This document shows, piece after piece, positions 44,527-53,573 of a stretch of DNA of 64,000 nt; the stretch's first letter is position 1; the number at the start of each line of letters is the position of its first letter. Where the stretch lies: positions 186,001 to 250,000 of the forward strand of contig NZ_NOIS01000002.1 of NCBI RefSeq assembly GCF_004137765.1, given 5' to 3'. This DNA is from Rothia uropygialis. Lineage in GTDB: Bacteria; Actinomycetota; Actinomycetes; Actinomycetales; Micrococcaceae. The translations under genes were made by a program, and so were the position numbers. The notes under the pieces were generated by a model. That model was not told the DNA's origin and did not search any database. It saw nothing but the letters and a program-made list of their open reading frames with translations.

Positions 44527-46554
44527 ATGCCAGCCACGGTCCCTGAGCGTCTATTCGCTCTCTACAGCTTTTTGCTCTCGCGTGAACGACCGGTCACCAA
44601 GGATCGGATCCGTGAGGGCATCGAAGCGTATCGGCGTGCCGGGTCGGATGCAGCATTCGAGCGCACCTTCGAGCGGGACAAGGCGGCCTTGCGCAGCCTC
44701 GGCATGCACCTGGCGACAACCCAAGACCTCGGCGAGACCGTCTATCAGATTGAGCGCAAGAATCTGTGGCTCACGAATGACGAGTTCACCCCCGCCGAGC
44801 GCCTGACCCTGGGTATCGCCGCGCGGCTCTGGTCGGATCCTAGCTATGCGCGCGACGTCGAGCAGGCGGTCCGGCGTCTGGGCTACGGTGAAAATGACGT
44901 CGTTGGCTCCGGGGGGCTCGAGCATCTCTCGCCGCGGCTCAGCTCCGGGGGAGAGCAGTTGGAAACCATTCTTGGTGCCTTGGCGCAGGGCGCCGAGATG
45001 ACGTTCGACTACCGGGCGTCGACGTCACTGGTTTCGGAACCACGGCGCCTCCGGCCCTGGGGCGTCGGACAACGGTTCGGTCATTGGTACGTCAGCGGGT
45101 GGGACGCCGGCCGAAGGGCCTTCCGGAATTTTCGACTGTCCCGTATGACCGGTATCTCCACAAAGGACAGCAACCTACCGAGAGCACCCCGTGAGTTTTC
45201 GATGAGCAAGGCGCTCGAGAGTGTCTCCGAGGCTCCGGCGCCGTCGGTACAACTGGATTTTCCTTCCGGAGCTTTGCCCGTGGTTCTGGATTGGTCCGAA
45301 GCGGGGACAGGCGTAAGGATCCGCCCCGAGGCCGTCCATACCGGAAACGGTTCGACGCTGATGAGTGCCGAGGCAAACGTTCCGGATGTGCATGAACTGG
45401 TCCGATGCCTCGCCGAATTGGGGTCCGGGGTCGCTCTTGGCATTCCTCCGGCGCAGCGCCTGGATGCCGAGGGTATCCGGCAGGCGGTCGAACGGGCGGT
45501 CGCGACTGCAATGAGTCTTCAGGACGACGTCTCGGCCTTGGTTTCCAGCGACACGGCGCACATCGAAGAACCCAAACGCGCCAGAAACCGGGAGTCCAAT
45601 GATCGCCGCTTCGTGCGCCTCGTGGACCTCGCCTCCTTTCTGGGCAGTCATCCAGGCTGTGGAACCCGTGAAATCGCTCGTCATCTCGGAGTGTCGGCCG
45701 GTCAGGTCCGCCAGGACCTTCAAGCAATTGCCAACGCCGGCGAGGAGCTTCTTGGCAGCGCGTATCTGCGGATCGACGCTTATGAGGACGAAGTCTACGT
45801 GCAATTGCCAGAAGAACTGGAGCAACCGCTCAACCTCGCTCCGGACCAAATCATTCGTCTTCTCCTGGCCGTTCAGATGCTCGGGCAGATATCTCATCAG
45901 CACGCCCAAACCGCCTCCGATATCTCCCGCAAACTGGTTCGGATGGCCGACGGTGCCGGGGTATCGGTGGATCAGTTCTCGATTCGCCTGGAACCGCATC
46001 TTGCTGAAATCGTTGACGGTCTCCGGCAAGCAGCAAGCGAGCGGCAAGCGGTCTCGATGACTTACAGGTCACGGGGGCAGGCGTCTGCAACCGAACGAAA
46101 AGTGCTACCGCTGGACGTGTACTCGAGCGGTAATTCCTGGTACCTGAGTGCGGAGAGCCTGGAGCACCGTCAGGTACGGACCTACCGGATGGAAGCGATT
46201 CGCGGCGTCCGCCCGTTGCACGCCTCGGCAACGCAACTCTCCCTCGGCGGTGAACTCAAAGAGCGTTCAGAGCCGTCCCGGACCACCGTGTGGGTTGCCG
46301 ATCGGGCGAGGGCGTTGGCAGCGGCGCTGGGCGGAGAGGTAGTCGGGCACGCGGACGTGCCGCGTCACGCAGAGCCCGACGGCCAACAAGCATCGGGGCA
46401 GCTGCTCGAAGTCTCGGTGATCGATTGGTTCGGCTTGTATCGACTCATGCTCCATCACGCCGGATCGATGGCCTTGTGGCAGTCGATATCGTGGCGGACC
46501 GACTGGGCAGACGCCGCACGACGCCGTGGGATCGACGTCGGAGACTTCAGGTGA
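44527..46554 (+). CDS. pafBC: PafBC fused WYL-domain transcriptional activator
   Basis: Fusion of PafB and PafC (675 aa), which activate LexA-independent DNA damage genes in mycobacteria. Half 1 has a winged helix (about residues 5-65) and WYL domain (PRRLRPWGVGQRFGHWYVSG near 170). Half 2 has a second winged helix (VDLASFLGSHPGCGTREIARHL near 365) and a WYL domain (VLPLDVYSSGNSWYLSAES near 525), each with a C-terminal WCX extension. Fused PafBC is known from Arthrobacter. It lies 44 nt behind the FKBP gene. Confidence 0.94.
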   Translation: MPATVPERLFALYSFLLSRERPVTKDRIREGIEAYRRAGSDAAFERTFERDKAALRSLGMHLATTQDLGETVYQIERKNLWLTNDEFTPAERLTLGIAARLWSDPSYARDVEQAVRRLGYGENDVVGSGGLEHLSPRLSSGGEQLETILGALAQGAEMTFDYRASTSLVSEPRRLRPWGVGQRFGHWYVSGWDAGRRAFRNFRLSRMTGISTKDSNLPRAPREFSMSKALESVSEAPAPSVQLDFPSGALPVVLDWSEAGTGVRIRPEAVHTGNGSTLMSAEANVPDVHELVRCLAELGSGVALGIPPAQRLDAEGIRQAVERAVATAMSLQDDVSALVSSDTAHIEEPKRARNRESNDRRFVRLVDLASFLGSHPGCGTREIARHLGVSAGQVRQDLQAIANAGEELLGSAYLRIDAYEDEVYVQLPEELEQPLNLAPDQIIRLLLAVQMLGQISHQHAQTASDISRKLVRMADGAGVSVDQFSIRLEPHLAEIVDGLRQAASERQAVSMTYRSRGQASATERKVLPLDVYSSGNSWYLSAESLEHRQVRTYRMEAIRGVRPLHASATQLSLGGELKERSEPSRTTVWVADRARALAAALGGEVVGHADVPRHAEPDGQQASGQLLEVSVIDWFGLYRLMLHHAGSMALWQSISWRTDWADAARRRGIDVGDFR

Positions 46555-46598
46555 CGAGATCGACCGGAATTCGGGGTCAGGGAATCGTTATCGATGCT

Positions 46599-46604
46599 TA
46601 TAAT
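46599..46604 (+). promoter_or_regulatory. Consensus -10 TATAAT of a leaderless gene
   Basis: Perfect TATAAT, 6 nt from ATG 46611; no ribosome site. It would drive the small membrane protein, tatA and perhaps tatC. Confidence 0.65.
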
Positions 46605-46610
46605 GAGATT

Positions 46611-46982
46611 ATGCCTTGGTGGTTTTGGATACTTTTGTGGACGGTGCTCGTCCTGGTATCTGCGGCGATTCTAGGTTGGTTGGCCTGGCGAACCGTTCGA
46701 CGGTTTTTCGGCGCTCTCAACGAGGTCGGCACACTCGGGGAAGATATGACCAATCGGTGGGACAAATCAGCGAGTTCCGTGGCCACGGGCATCCGGAAGG
46801 CGCCGGTGCCGGGAATTCTCATCCCCATCCACCAAGCTCGCGAGGATTATCTTCGCGAACGCTCGACGCGACAACAACGCAAAGTCGCCCAGCGCATCGC
46901 GCGGCGTGACCGCCTCGGTCAACCCCAGAACATCAGGGATCTGATACGAGGCGACAAGAAAGGAAGAACTCATGTTCGGTAG
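46611..46982 (+). CDS. Small single-TM protein of unknown function upstream of tatA
   Basis: 123 aa. One strong TM helix at residues 2-30 (WWFWILLWTVLVLVSAAILG) then a cytoplasmic amphipathic, very basic tail (RSTRQQRKVAQRIARRDR). The consensus promoter 6 nt upstream fixes ATG 46611. Its 3' end overlaps tatA by 11 nt, so the two are coupled. I do not recognise a family. It is not a TatB: there is no short N-terminal helix followed by a hinge and long amphipathic helix in the TatB arrangement. Confidence 0.75.
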   Translation: MPWWFWILLWTVLVLVSAAILGWLAWRTVRRFFGALNEVGTLGEDMTNRWDKSASSVATGIRKAPVPGILIPIHQAREDYLRERSTRQQRKVAQRIARRDRLGQPQNIRDLIRGDKKGRTHVR

Positions 46983-47262
46983 GCTCTTTGACCATCCTAT
47001 TTACCTCTTGGTCCTGCTGGTGATCATTCTGTTGCTCTTCGGTGCTCCGAAGCTTCCGGGCATGGCCCGCAGCCTCGGGCAGTCGATGAGGATCTTCAAG
47101 TCCGAGGTCAAGGAAATGAAGGACGACAAGGACGAGGCGTCCAACAAGAAACATGTCGTCAATGGTGAGGTTGTCGACAACGGCAACAGCAGCGGCTCAC
47201 ACAGTGCCGACGGTGCGGCTGGGGGGTCAGACGTCCGCGATCAGGGCAAGACAAAGAATTAG
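46972..47262 (+). CDS. tatA: Twin-arginine translocase subunit TatA
   Basis: Pore-forming TatA (96 aa). The N-terminus MFGRLFDHPIYLLVLLVIIL is the TM helix, followed by the FGAPKLPGMARSLGQSMRIFKSEV hinge and amphipathic helix, then an acidic Ser/Gly-rich tail. With TatC, encoded 98 nt downstream, it exports folded proteins with RR signals; PhoX (7.9 kb) is a client in this window and the Rieske subunit QcrA a likely one. No tatB is adjacent. Confidence 0.94.
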   Translation: MFGRLFDHPIYLLVLLVIILLLFGAPKLPGMARSLGQSMRIFKSEVKEMKDDKDEASNKKHVVNGEVVDNGNSSGSHSADGAAGGSDVRDQGKTKN

Positions 47263-47359
47263 CCGCTGTTTCTTCGGCCGCCAGGGCCTGCCCGTGCTGA
47301 CTCGCAGGGCTGCCTTGAGCGGCCGGAATTATTGCTGACTCGAGGACACGGACCGAAGC

Positions 47360-48202
47360 ATGGCAACTAAGTACAGCCGGAAAGGCAACCCCCAGGCGCA
47401 GATGGCGTTGCGGGAGCACTTGAGAGAGTTCCGCAATCGGCTCATCAAGGCCGCCATAGCAACCGTGATCGGTGCTGTTGCCGGATTCTTTTTCTATTAC
47501 CCGGTCATGGGCGCCATTACCAGCCCCATAGCCGATATTGCGCGTGATCACGGGCGGAACGCGACCATCAATTTCAATGGTGTCGCGTCAGCCTTCGACA
47601 TCATGGTCCAGGTCTCGCTCGCCATCGGCTTGGTCCTGGCATCACCGGTATGGCTCTACCAGTTGTGGGCCTACATCATGCCGGCCCTGCACAAGAGGGA
47701 AAAACTCTACGCCGCGAGTTTCTTGTGCGTATCTGTACCGCTCTTCCTCTTGGGCATCTGGATCGCTTGGCTGTGTATGCCCGCTGCCGTCAAGACCCTG
47801 ACGGCGTTCACGCCCGAGGGGGAGTCCAACTTCATCGAGGCGAAGACGTACATTTCCTTCGTGGTGAAGCTGATCCTTTCCTTCGGTATTTCATTCGTCA
47901 TCCCGGTCGCTCTGGTCGGCGTCAACATGATGGGCCTGATTCGTGGCCGTACCATCCTGAAGTCGTGGCGCTGGGTCGTGGTGATCGTTGCGTTGTTGGC
48001 CGCAATGACCGCCCCCGGCACGGATGTCATGACGATGTTCTACCTCATGGCGCCCCTCCTCATCCTCTTCTTCTTGGCCATTGCCATCTGCATGTACAAC
48101 GACAAGCGGCGGGACAAGAAGCGCGCGAAATTGGCGGAAACTTACAGCACGGAAGCCGACGAAGCCACGCGGAGCGACCAATTAGAAGGGTTGGGCCGGT
48201 AA
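47360..48202 (+). CDS. tatC: Twin-arginine translocase subunit TatC
   Basis: Receptor of the Tat system for twin-arginine signals. 280 aa with six TM helices; the family motifs LREHLREFRNRLIKA near residue 20 and FEAK/E-type loop region (FTPEGESNFIEAKTYISFVVK) are present. A basic tail (KRRDKKRAKL) lies on the cytoplasmic side. It follows tatA on the same strand and precedes the separately promoted helicase gene. Confidence 0.95.
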   Translation: MATKYSRKGNPQAQMALREHLREFRNRLIKAAIATVIGAVAGFFFYYPVMGAITSPIADIARDHGRNATINFNGVASAFDIMVQVSLAIGLVLASPVWLYQLWAYIMPALHKREKLYAASFLCVSVPLFLLGIWIAWLCMPAAVKTLTAFTPEGESNFIEAKTYISFVVKLILSFGISFVIPVALVGVNMMGLIRGRTILKSWRWVVVIVALLAAMTAPGTDVMTMFYLMAPLLILFFLAIAICMYNDKRRDKKRAKLAETYSTEADEATRSDQLEGLGR

Positions 48203-48278
48203 AACGCGGGGCTCGTGTCCTCGAATCCTTCAGTACGGCGCAGAGCTGAATCGACAGTCTGCGTTCGGCCGCAGCGGC

Positions 48279-48284
48279 TAGGCT
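48279..48284 (+). promoter_or_regulatory. -10 hexamer TAGGCT of leaderless helY
   Basis: TAGGCT (TANNNT) ends 6 nt before ATG 48291; no Shine-Dalgarno and no clear -35. Confidence 0.55.
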
Positions 48285-48290
48285 GGTCCC

Positions 48291-51140
48291 ATGCCCAGTT
48301 ACGCCGATAAGTATCAAGCGGCTAAGGCCCGCAATGAGTACCTCAAGAGTCCCTTGGGCCTCTTCGAGAGCACGTTGGAATTCCCCCTCGACGAATTCCA
48401 GCGGGAAGCCTGCGAAGTCCTTCAGGAAGGGGACGGTGTTCTGGTTGCCGCTCCGACGGGTGCAGGCAAAACCGTTGTCGGCGAATTCGCGGTGTTCTTG
48501 GCCCAGCGCCAAGGCAAGAAAGCTTTCTACACCACGCCGATCAAAGCCCTGTCGAATCAGAAATTCCACGACTTGGGTCGCATCTACGGTTCGGAGAACG
48601 TCGGTCTGCTGACGGGGGACATCTCCGTCAATTCCGAGGCGCCGATCATGGTCATGACGACCGAGGTCTTGCGAAACATGTTGTATGCGCAATCCTCGAC
48701 CCTGGACAAGCTCGGCTTCGTCGTCATGGATGAGGTTCACTATCTCGCCGATCGATTCCGCGGCGCTGTCTGGGAAGAGGTCATGATCCACCTCCCCGAG
48801 TCGGTCGCTGTTGTGTCCTTGTCGGCGACCATCTCCAATGCCGAAGAATTTGGCCAGTGGCTGGATACCGTCCGCGGGTCTACCGAAGTGGTGGTTTCGG
48901 AACATCGGCCCGTACCCCTGTGGCAGCATGTCATGGCCGGGCACAGGCTTTACGATCTCTTTGCGGACAACACGACGATCTCCAAGGCCGCGGACATCGT
49001 GCGCCGAAGCGGTACTGAGAAGATCAAGGTCAATTCGGAGCTCCTCAAGGCCACGTCTCGCCGTGGTGCTCCGCCGCGTCGCGGTCGACGTCCGGGAAAG
49101 GGGCACGGAAAAGGACGCTCCGGCTCGCCGGGTGTGCGTCGCGCCCCTCGTCCCGTTGTCTTGCATTCGCTCGACGAAGACGGGCTCCTGCCAGCGATCT
49201 ACTTCATCTTTTCCAGGGCCGCCTGCGACGACGCCGTCCTGCAGTGTATAGACGCGGATATCCGGCTTACCGATCAGCGGCAGGCCCAGCTGATCCGGGC
49301 ATATATCGCTGAAGCGACGGCCAACGTCGATCTCAAGGACCTGAGGGTCCTGGGGTTCGATGACTGGCGTGAGGGCCTTTCGAGGGGCATCGCTTCCCAC
49401 CACGCGGGCATGCTTCCGCTCTTCAAGGAAATCGTGGAGCATTTGTTCACGCAGGGACTCGTCAAAGTCGTGTTCGCGACCGAGACGCTTGCGCTGGGCA
49501 TCAATATGCCTGCACGAAGCGTCGTGATCGAAAAGCTCTCCAAGTTCAACGGCGAACAACACGTGGACATCACCCCCGGTGAATACACCCAGTTGACCGG
49601 CCGGGCCGGGCGGCGGGGGATCGACGTCGAAGGACATGCCGTTGTCCTGTGGAACGACGGAATGGATGCGAAGGCCATCGCCGGCCTGGCTTCTCGGCGA
49701 ACCTATCCTCTCTACTCGAGCTTCAAGCCGACGTACAACATGTCGGTCAACCTTCTGGACCAGTTCGGTGTCGATCGGGCCATGAGCATTCTGGAATCAT
49801 CGTTTGCTCAGTTCCAAGCGGACAAGTCGGTCGTGAGCCTGGCGTCTAAAGTGCGCAAACAAGAGAAAGCCCTCGCCGGGTACGAAGAGTCCATGACATG
49901 CCACCTCGGGGACTACGTCGAATACGCCAATTTGAAGTACAAGTTGAATCAAACCGAAAAGCGGTACTCTCGGGATCGCAAACGGGTCAGCCGATCCGCA
50001 GTCGAATCCACGATGCAGCTCTTGATGCCGGGAGACGTCGTCGATATTCCTCGTGGGCGCAACTCGGGACCGGCCGTGGTGGTGGGGAAGCCCCAAGGCG
50101 GCTTCGAGACACGAATCGGGGTGGTGACGACTTCCGCGCATTTGCGTGTGATCGGCCCGTCCGACTTTGATGGGCCCATTCAACCTGTTTCGAAGGTCAA
50201 GGTCCCCAAGCACTTCACGGGCCGGACGCCGCAGGACCGCCGTGATATGTCTGCTCGGGTCCAATCTGCCCTTGACGAGGGAAAGCCTCCGCGAACCGTC
50301 AGGCCTCCGCGGACACCTGACTTCGAAGCCCCGAACCGAGAAAAGCAAGAAATCGGCGATCTGCGTCGCGCTATGGAATCTCATCCTTGTCATGGCTGTT
50401 CGGACAGGGAAGACCACGCCCGATGGTTCAACCGCTGGGTGAAGTTGAAGAAGGAGACCGATTCGCTTCGGCAGCAGATCGACTCGCGGACCAATACGAT
50501 TGCAAAGAGGTTTGCCAATATCCTCGAGCTCTTGGCGGATTACGACTATGTGGCCCCCGACGCCGGCGGCGAACCTCGGCTCCTTTCCCGAGGCGAGTCG
50601 TTGCGAAAAATATATGGTGAGCGCGACTTGCTGGTATCCCTCGCGTTGCGGGACGGCTACTTCGAAGGTTTGGATCCCGCGGCATTGTGTGCGGCCGTCT
50701 CCCCATTGGTGTTCTCCGGCAAGCGCGATGAAACCGTGTTCCTGAGGACTTACCCGGCCGAGTTGGAAGACAAGGTGACAAGACTCCATGGTTTGTGGAC
50801 GGAGTTGACCGGACGTGAGCGACATCATCGTCTGCCGGAGACCCCGGTTCCCGATGTCGGCCTCATGTGGTCCATTTATCGGTGGGCGAGGGGTGAGTCT
50901 CTCTCGAAGAGCCTGGAGGGTTCAGGCCTTGTTGCGGGAGACTTCGTTCGAGCCACGAAGCAGGTGATCGACGCCTTGGACCAGCTGGGACACGCTGTTG
51001 ACGATCCGACGTGGCGTACCGGATGCGAAGCAGCGATCAACTTGATCAAACGCGGGGTCATCATTCACGAATTGGACACGCCCGTGGGTACCGAGAATGA
51101 CTCCTGGGGCATCGACTACGAAGAATCGGAAGAGGTATGA
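48291..51140 (+). CDS. helY: HelY-like Ski2/Mtr4-family RNA helicase
   Basis: Superfamily 2 ATP-dependent RNA helicase (949 aa). RecA1 has APTGAGKTV, TTPIKALSNQKF, DEVH (VVMDEVHYL) and SATISN. RecA2 has HHAGMLP, FATETLALGINMP and QLTGRAGRRG. A strongly basic insert rich in Arg/Gly/Lys (about residues 262-290) separates the two. The C-terminal half has the beta-barrel and helical DSHCT domain of this family. Eukaryotic relatives feed RNA to the exosome; actinobacterial HelY is less well understood. Its stop overlaps the next gene by 4 nt. Confidence 0.93.
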   Translation: MPSYADKYQAAKARNEYLKSPLGLFESTLEFPLDEFQREACEVLQEGDGVLVAAPTGAGKTVVGEFAVFLAQRQGKKAFYTTPIKALSNQKFHDLGRIYGSENVGLLTGDISVNSEAPIMVMTTEVLRNMLYAQSSTLDKLGFVVMDEVHYLADRFRGAVWEEVMIHLPESVAVVSLSATISNAEEFGQWLDTVRGSTEVVVSEHRPVPLWQHVMAGHRLYDLFADNTTISKAADIVRRSGTEKIKVNSELLKATSRRGAPPRRGRRPGKGHGKGRSGSPGVRRAPRPVVLHSLDEDGLLPAIYFIFSRAACDDAVLQCIDADIRLTDQRQAQLIRAYIAEATANVDLKDLRVLGFDDWREGLSRGIASHHAGMLPLFKEIVEHLFTQGLVKVVFATETLALGINMPARSVVIEKLSKFNGEQHVDITPGEYTQLTGRAGRRGIDVEGHAVVLWNDGMDAKAIAGLASRRTYPLYSSFKPTYNMSVNLLDQFGVDRAMSILESSFAQFQADKSVVSLASKVRKQEKALAGYEESMTCHLGDYVEYANLKYKLNQTEKRYSRDRKRVSRSAVESTMQLLMPGDVVDIPRGRNSGPAVVVGKPQGGFETRIGVVTTSAHLRVIGPSDFDGPIQPVSKVKVPKHFTGRTPQDRRDMSARVQSALDEGKPPRTVRPPRTPDFEAPNREKQEIGDLRRAMESHPCHGCSDREDHARWFNRWVKLKKETDSLRQQIDSRTNTIAKRFANILELLADYDYVAPDAGGEPRLLSRGESLRKIYGERDLLVSLALRDGYFEGLDPAALCAAVSPLVFSGKRDETVFLRTYPAELEDKVTRLHGLWTELTGRERHHRLPETPVPDVGLMWSIYRWARGESLSKSLEGSGLVAGDFVRATKQVIDALDQLGHAVDDPTWRTGCEAAINLIKRGVIIHELDTPVGTENDSWGIDYEESEEV

Positions 51141-51994
51141 GAATCTCGACTCGGAATCGCGGTCAGGAGACCGTCATGTATCGGAACGGATCCGTGTACA
51201 GTCCTGCGGACCCGTTCGCGACGGCTGTGCTCGTCCAAGAGGACCGCGTGGTTTGGGTGGGCGAAGAGGCCGGTGCCGACTCCCTGACTGATAACAAGGT
51301 CACGACCGTGGACCTGGACGGGCTCGTTCTCGTGCCCGGTTTCGTTGCTCGCGGCGGGGGAGACGTCCCCGCCGAGGACGAAACCGCGGCCTTGGTTTCT
51401 GCCGGCTACACCGCCTGTATCGTGGGGGAAGAAGACGAGGACCTGGCTTTTCATTCATTCGCGGAAGACTTCGGACATGACTTGCCGGCGGGGGTCGAAG
51501 TCCGTCATGCCTCGGACACAAAACATTCGCATTCCGAGGCCGGTCTATTGGTCGAGGCGAGTCTCGAGGACCAAGGGTGGATCGACGTGATACGCGCCGA
51601 ATTGCGCGCAGGCACAGCAGTCGGCCTCGTCCCTGCCGAAGAGGCGACGCAAGAGGACCCGCTTATCAACCCGTGGGCATGGGCTACCCAGGGACTCCGG
51701 TTGCTCTCGGATGAGACAGGCCTGCCGACTCGGGCGACATTCACGGCCCAGACGCGAGGGCTCAGAAGGCTTTTCCGCGTCGGCGGTCCCTTCGGCGGGC
51801 AGATTGTCCCGGATTCCAATGCCGACTTCGTGGGGTGGCGTGCGGAAGCTCTCATGGTTCAAACCGCGGATTCGCGAATAGCAGCTTGGAGCACCGATCC
51901 TCGTGCTCGTACTCCATTGCTTCCAGAGCTGGCTGGGGAGACGTACCCGCAGGCCGAAATCGCAAGGGTTGGCACCCTTGAATACGTGTTGTAG
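51137..51994 (+). CDS. Degenerate amidohydrolase-fold protein
   Basis: Amidohydrolase-like protein (285 aa). It begins with the fold's N-terminal beta-sandwich (VYSPADPFATAVLVQEDRVVWVG, then VDLDGLVLVPGFVA), which normally continues to HxH, the first zinc ligands. Here that site reads VARGGGD, and no other H-x-H is visible, so it is likely catalytically dead or altered. Also short (amidohydrolases are about 400-550 aa). The start overlaps the helY stop (ATGA), suggesting cotranslation. Function unknown. Confidence 0.78.
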   Translation: MRISTRNRGQETVMYRNGSVYSPADPFATAVLVQEDRVVWVGEEAGADSLTDNKVTTVDLDGLVLVPGFVARGGGDVPAEDETAALVSAGYTACIVGEEDEDLAFHSFAEDFGHDLPAGVEVRHASDTKHSHSEAGLLVEASLEDQGWIDVIRAELRAGTAVGLVPAEEATQEDPLINPWAWATQGLRLLSDETGLPTRATFTAQTRGLRRLFRVGGPFGGQIVPDSNADFVGWRAEALMVQTADSRIAAWSTDPRARTPLLPELAGETYPQAEIARVGTLEYVL

Positions 51995-52038
51995 GGGCGA
52001 GGGCCGCGTCACTGCCGCGCTCGAGAAATCCCGAAAGA

Positions 52039-52068
52039 GTTGGGATAGGGTAGCGCCGGTACTATTAA
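52039..52068 (+). promoter_or_regulatory. Possible promoter of the glycosyltransferase gene
   Basis: TTGGGA followed after 17 nt by TATTAA, in the 134-nt gap before the gene; TACTAT just upstream is an alternative -10. Confidence 0.4.
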
Positions 52069-52128
52069 ATCGATAAGCGTCATGAGGACAACCTGAGTGA
52101 CTTCAAGATCTCCGCAGGAGCATTCACA

Positions 52129-52884
52129 GTGGAACTAAAGACCCTGACAGTGATACCCACGTACAACGAGCTCGAGGCTCTCCCCGTGGTGATCAAGCGA
52201 CTGCGAGCTGCGCAACCGGAAGTGCACGTCCTCATCGTGGACGACAACAGCCCGGACGGCACTGGAGATTTGGCCGACGAGTTGGCAGCGCACGACAGCA
52301 AGATCCATGTGCTGCACCGCAAGGGCAAAGGCGGACTCGGTGCGGCGTATATCGCAGGGTTCAAATGGGGCCTGGACCGGGATTACGAAGTCCTCGTCGA
52401 AATGGACGCAGATTCTTCGCACCAGCCCGAGCAATTGGGCCGGCTCCTGGAAGCTGTGGAGAACGGCGCCGATCTGGCCATTGGTTCTCGTTATGTTCCC
52501 GGCGGGCAGACCATCAACTGGCCATGGCATCGCCAGTTCCTGTCCCGGGGCGCAAATTTTTACGCTCAGACGATCCTCGGAACCAGTGTCAAGGACATCA
52601 CGGCCGGATACAGAGCGTTTCGTCGCGGAACCCTTGAACGCATCGATCTCGATACCATCGAGTCCGTCGGATACTGCTTCCAGATCGATTTGGGCTGGCG
52701 GACTGAACTGGCCGGACTGGTCATCACGGAAGTGCCGATCACGTTTGTCGAGCGTGAACTGGGGGATTCCAAGATGGATTCGGGCGTCATCCTCGAGTCC
52801 ATGTTCAAGGTTGCGCGCTGGGGTCTCGGGGCCCGCGCCAAGACCCTGAGCAATAAGGCGAGGGCTTTGCGCTCGAACCTCTAG
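52129..52884 (+). CDS. Polyprenol-phosphate mannosyltransferase-like GT2 glycosyltransferase
   Basis: GT-A fold glycosyltransferase of the dolichol-phosphate mannose synthase/Ppm1 type (251 aa), using GDP-mannose to make polyprenyl-phosphomannose as donor for extracytoplasmic mannosylation. Motifs: [24 protein letters not shown], the metal-binding [20 protein letters not shown] and [11 protein letters not shown]. No C-terminal TM pair, and no fused acyltransferase domain as in mycobacterial Ppm1. AGGAG precedes GTG 52129. Substrate from homology only. Confidence 0.88.
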   Translation: MELKTLTVIPTYNELEALPVVIKRLRAAQPEVHVLIVDDNSPDGTGDLADELAAHDSKIHVLHRKGKGGLGAAYIAGFKWGLDRDYEVLVEMDADSSHQPEQLGRLLEAVENGADLAIGSRYVPGGQTINWPWHRQFLSRGANFYAQTILGTSVKDITAGYRAFRRGTLERIDLDTIESVGYCFQIDLGWRTELAGLVITEVPITFVERELGDSKMDSGVILESMFKVARWGLGARAKTLSNKARALRSNL

Positions 52885-52900
52885 ATTTGAGGAAGAATCC

Positions 52901-52948
52901 AAAAAGGACCGGGGCAACACCTCACATGGTGTTGCCCCGGTCCTTTTT
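52901..52948. terminator. Strong bidirectional terminator
   Basis: Perfect 21-bp inverted repeat (52901-52921, 52928-52948), 6-nt loop, beginning with AAAAA and ending with TTTTT, so it can work in both directions for the glycosyltransferase gene and rbpA. Confidence 0.96.
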
Positions 52949-52989
52949 CCCGGAACATCATTCCGCGAGCCCGTCGGGCGCGCTGTTGA

Positions 52990-53343
52990 CTAGCTTTCCT
53001 GCTCCGCTGGAAGCTCGTGGCGTTCCCGGTAATAGTCGATGCGCTTCTGGAGCGTCTCTTCCAGCTCTTCCATCGAGCGGCGTTCGAGGAGCATGTCCCA
53101 GTGCGTGCGAACCGGCTTTTCGTTGCCGCCCTCAGGCTTGGATCCGTCCATCAGAACGGCTTCCTTGCCCGATTTTGCGGTCCACGTGGACGGAATCTCA
53201 GCCTCGGCGGCGAAGGTCACGAAAACCTGCTCACCGTCCTCGGTGCGGTATTCGACGCGCTGACGCGGAGCTGGCTGGACGCCCTGCTCGGATTCCATGG
53301 ACTGCGAGCCGAGGCGCATGCCTCGAAGGCTACGATCACTCAT
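52990..53343 (-). CDS. rbpA: RNA polymerase-binding protein RbpA
   Basis: Actinobacterial RNA polymerase and sigma factor partner that stabilises open complexes. The 117-aa protein matches the family from SLRGMRLGSQSMESEQG, through the core RVEYRTEDGEQVFVTFAAEAEIPSTW, to the sigma-interaction region PVRTHWDMLLERRSMEELEE. Zinc cysteines of some homologues are not present. GGGAAGGA lies before ATG 53343. A candidate promoter is TTGTGA-N17-CATATG about 50 nt upstream. Confidence 0.94.
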   Translation of the reverse strand: MSDRSLRGMRLGSQSMESEQGVQPAPRQRVEYRTEDGEQVFVTFAAEAEIPSTWTAKSGKEAVLMDGSKPEGGNEKPVRTHWDMLLERRSMEELEETLQKRIDYYRERHELPAEQES

Positions 53344-53573
53344 TGATTTATTCCTTCCCAGGTGAAAGCGCGGTCACGACATATGATTCAGCGCCAACGC
53401 ACTCACAATTATTCCCACCTATGCTCTCATCCTCAGTAGCCGGACTCGAAATCCGTCACCGGCGTTGGCGAGACTCGTCGAAGCTCGAACCTGACCACGC
53501 CGCACGCACCCGGTTGTGGTGTGCGTGCGGCGTCGAAAAGGCCAGGGGAGAGCCACTAGGGACTCAGCTCCTG

